DNA of 14,010 nucleotides from Desulfobacteraceae bacterium. GTDB taxonomy: Bacteria; Desulfobacterota; Desulfobacteria; Desulfobacterales; Desulfobacteraceae. Shown piece by piece: positions 12,916 to 14,010 of the stretch (the stretch's first letter is position 1; the number at the start of each line of letters is the position of its first letter). The stretch spans positions 1 through 14,010 of the forward strand of contig PIVQ01000121.1 in NCBI GenBank assembly GCA_003354055.1, in the 5' to 3' direction. The notes beneath the pieces were generated by a model. That model saw only the letters and a list, made by a program, of their open reading frames with translations. It was not told the origin of the DNA and ran no database searches. Made by a program: the position numbers and the translations under genes.

Positions 12916-13816
12916 TTGATGTGGTATATTTATAAATCTCAAATTTATGTTTGTCATATAAATCTTTTACTTCTTTTCTATTATTTAAAGTTTCTTTTCT
13001 AATCTGTTCACTAAATTTTGAATGAATATCTAATTGTTCTTTTTTATAATTCTCATCTGCTTCTGTTAGATTATTTATACATTCTTTTGCTCCTCTATTA
13101 TATGTTATTGGCAATCTTCTTATTCTATTATTAATATTCTGTTTATAAATTGCTGCAATCCAATCTGTTCCATTAAAATTTTTCCCTAATGTAGACCGTT
13201 CATTTGTTATTCGCAATGTTCTATTCTCTTCTTTTTCAATATATATTCTATCTAATATTAATTGACATCTTTCTAAATCTGTTAATTGATTGTTTGCTAA
13301 TTCATGTAAAAAATCATGATCAAATAAAATTGCTTCTTTACCAAAAACATTTAAGTTAATATTATTTATTGTTTTATTATCATTTAAAGTATTATTAGTT
13401 GTGTTATTATTATTATTTGTTGTATTGATATTATTATTTGTTGTATTTCCATTACCATTTTTACTTTCTAATTGTTTTTTTAATTCTTTTATTAATTCAT
13501 CTTTCTCATTTTCTTTTTTCTTAACTTTACAATACTTATCAATGTGCCTTTTTAAATTATCTTTTCTTTTAAATGTCTTTGAACAATACTCACAATTATG
13601 TTCCTTTTTTATATCTTTTTCTATACTTTGTGAGGGTTTTTGGATATTTGTGAGGGTTTTGTGAGGGTTTTGTGAGGGTTTGTGAGGGTTTTGTGCGGTT
13701 TTTAGATATTCATTTTTATTCTTTAAATGTTTTTTGGTTTTACAATGTCGTATCCAATTATTTTGATACTTTATTGACTTATTACAATAAGAACAATGAC
13801 CTGTATATATTTCCAT
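12911..13816 (-). CDS. C2H2-type zinc-finger protein with Asn-rich linker
   Basis: A 301-residue protein. Finger 1: C8, C11, H24, H30. Finger 2: C75, C78, H91 and C96 (C2HC), with the TFKRKDNLKRH core typical of DNA-binding fingers. Between them (40-65) is a spacer (NPHKPS, NPHKTLT, QKPSQS) encoded by an 11-base minisatellite. Then a charged helix (97-115), an Asn/Thr low-complexity run (119-150) and a folded-looking C-terminal domain (about 150-301: NINLNVFGKEAILFDHDFLH, LERCQLILDRIYIEKEENRT), without a catalytic motif I recognise. Giant viruses often have families of such finger proteins ending in this NxNxFG-type domain. Likely a DNA- or RNA-binding regulator. The leader upstream carries repeats that might be its own binding sites (inference). 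Confidence 0.85.
   Translation of the reverse strand: MEIYTGHCSYCNKSIKYQNNWIRHCKTKKHLKNKNEYLKTAQNPHKPSQNPHKTLTNIQKPSQSIEKDIKKEHNCEYCSKTFKRKDNLKRHIDKYCKVKKKENEKDELIKELKKQLESKNGNGNTTNNNINTTNNNNNTTNNTLNDNKTINNINLNVFGKEAILFDHDFLHELANNQLTDLERCQLILDRIYIEKEENRTLRITNERSTLGKNFNGTDWIAAIYKQNINNRIRRLPITYNRGAKECINNLTEADENYKKEQLDIHSKFSEQIRKETLNNRKEVKDLYDKHKFEIYKYTTSK
13629..13702 (-). repeat. 11-base coding minisatellite between the two zinc fingers
   Basis: TGTGAGGG on the + strand begins at 13629, 13649, 13660, 13671 and 13681, with a degenerate TGTGCGGT at 13692; the spacings are 20, 11, 11, 10 and 11. Since 11 is not a multiple of 3, successive units are read in different frames, giving changing peptides rather than a peptide repeat. 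Confidence 0.85.
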
Positions 13817-13856
13817 CTTATAATATATAGTAATATTTTATTTTTATATCATTTTT

Positions 13857-13906
13857 GGATGTAAAAAGGATGTAAAAAAGGATGTAAAAGGATGTAAAAG
13901 GATGTA
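13857..13906. repeat. Direct repeats GGATGTAAAA upstream of the zinc-finger gene
   Basis: Five copies of GGATGTA start at 13857, 13868, 13880, 13890 and 13900, separated by A runs of varying length (the last is cut short). The 10-12-base spacing is about one helical turn, so all copies face the same side of the DNA. They begin 41 bases above the zinc-finger ATG. Confidence 0.85.
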
Positions 13907-13911
13907 GATTT

Positions 13912-13919
13912 CCCTCACA
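13912..13919. promoter_or_regulatory. CCCTCACA element in the leader
   Basis: The same 8-mer, in inverted orientation, as the core of the coding minisatellite at 13629-13702. In an mRNA starting upstream of it, this TGTGAGGG could pair with any of five CCCTCACA units in the coding region. Pairing is a hypothesis. Confidence 0.3.
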
Positions 13920-13924
13920 GTTTT

Positions 13925-13939
13925 GAGAGAGAGAGAGAG
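13925..13939. repeat. (GA)n microsatellite
   Basis: An uninterrupted GA run in the gene-free leader, a purine tract unlike the surrounding A+T sequence. No coding frame crosses it convincingly. Confidence 0.8.
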
Positions 13940-13947
13940 GAGTTGTA

Positions 13948-13972
13948 ATTTTTCCATATGTTTTGGAAAAAT
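13948..13972. repeat. 9-bp hairpin near the right edge
   Basis: Arms ATTTTTCCA (13948-13956) and TGGAAAAAT (13964-13972), 7-base loop. No gene visible in the window ends next to it, so it cannot be assigned as a 3'-end hairpin from this sequence. The rest of 13973-14010 holds nothing I can support. Confidence 0.4.
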
Positions 13973-14010
13973 AATGCAATAATGAAACCTTGGATAAAAT
14001 ATGGATACAT

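Noticed and set aside
13391..13450. A trinucleotide repeat array that might be non-coding or CRISPR-like
   Set aside because: It is the in-frame Asn/Thr low-complexity linker of the zinc-finger protein; there are no spacers.
13629..13702. Telomere-like G-rich repeats (GAGGGTTTTG)
   Set aside because: The repeats lie inside the zinc-finger coding region, so a telomere is not indicated.
13915..14010. A leftward open frame entering from the right edge (and a short rightward ATG frame from 13982)
   Set aside because: About 31 codons through the GA run with no recognisable motif; too short to support as a gene end, and the rightward frame has only nine codons.

Overview
This is a very A+T-rich, intron-free, gene-dense window that I read as a piece of a giant-virus genome (Nucleocytoviricota, most likely order Imitervirales, i.e. 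Mimiviridae or Mesomimiviridae). Four lines of evidence support this. (1) The gene mix is dUTPase, RING-H2 protein, zinc-ribbon protein, SF1 helicase, fucosyltransferase-like enzyme, fibre proteins, and a C2H2 finger protein with an Asn-rich linker. (2) The 8-mer AAAATTGA, the Mimivirus early-promoter element, sits correctly oriented upstream of four genes. (3) Perfect palindromes follow almost every gene whose downstream neighbour is on the same strand, as in the Mimivirus 3'-end 'hairpin rule'. (4) Genes are separated by tens of bases, and two convergent pairs are separated by 0 and 3 bases. The exact viral lineage and host cannot be read from the sequence.

Layout. 1-4750 (+): two large fibre-like proteins. 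The first is cut by the left edge and ends in a peptidase-S74 self-cleaving chaperone domain. The second has the same beta-repeat body but a different C-terminal tip. 4912-6155 (+): zinc-ribbon protein, membrane-anchored RING-H2 protein, dUTPase. 6156-9564 (-): an unknown small protein, a SAP-like basic protein with C-terminal repeats, an AzgA-type purine permease, an MgtC/SapB membrane protein and an unknown protein. 9661-10536 (+): GT10 fucosyltransferase-like enzyme. 10540-13816 (-): a coiled-coil microprotein, an SF1B helicase with a zinc-binding insertion, an unknown protein and a C2H2 zinc-finger protein. 13817-14010: a gene-free, repeat-rich leader. No gene-free stretch exceeds 300 bases; the longest are 4751-4911 and 13817-14010.

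How the parts may work together (inference). The fibre proteins and the GT10 enzyme fit virion surface and glycan construction. dUTPase, purine permease and helicase fit nucleotide supply and DNA metabolism. RING-H2, zinc-ribbon and C2H2 proteins fit control of host or viral processes. The permease plus MgtC pair is the most unusual content, since it would alter solute transport in the infected cell. The zinc-ribbon, RING, permease and helicase genes carry the early motif; the fibre genes and dUTPase do not show it in the sequence available here.

No tRNA, rRNA, CRISPR array, insertion sequence or intron was seen.
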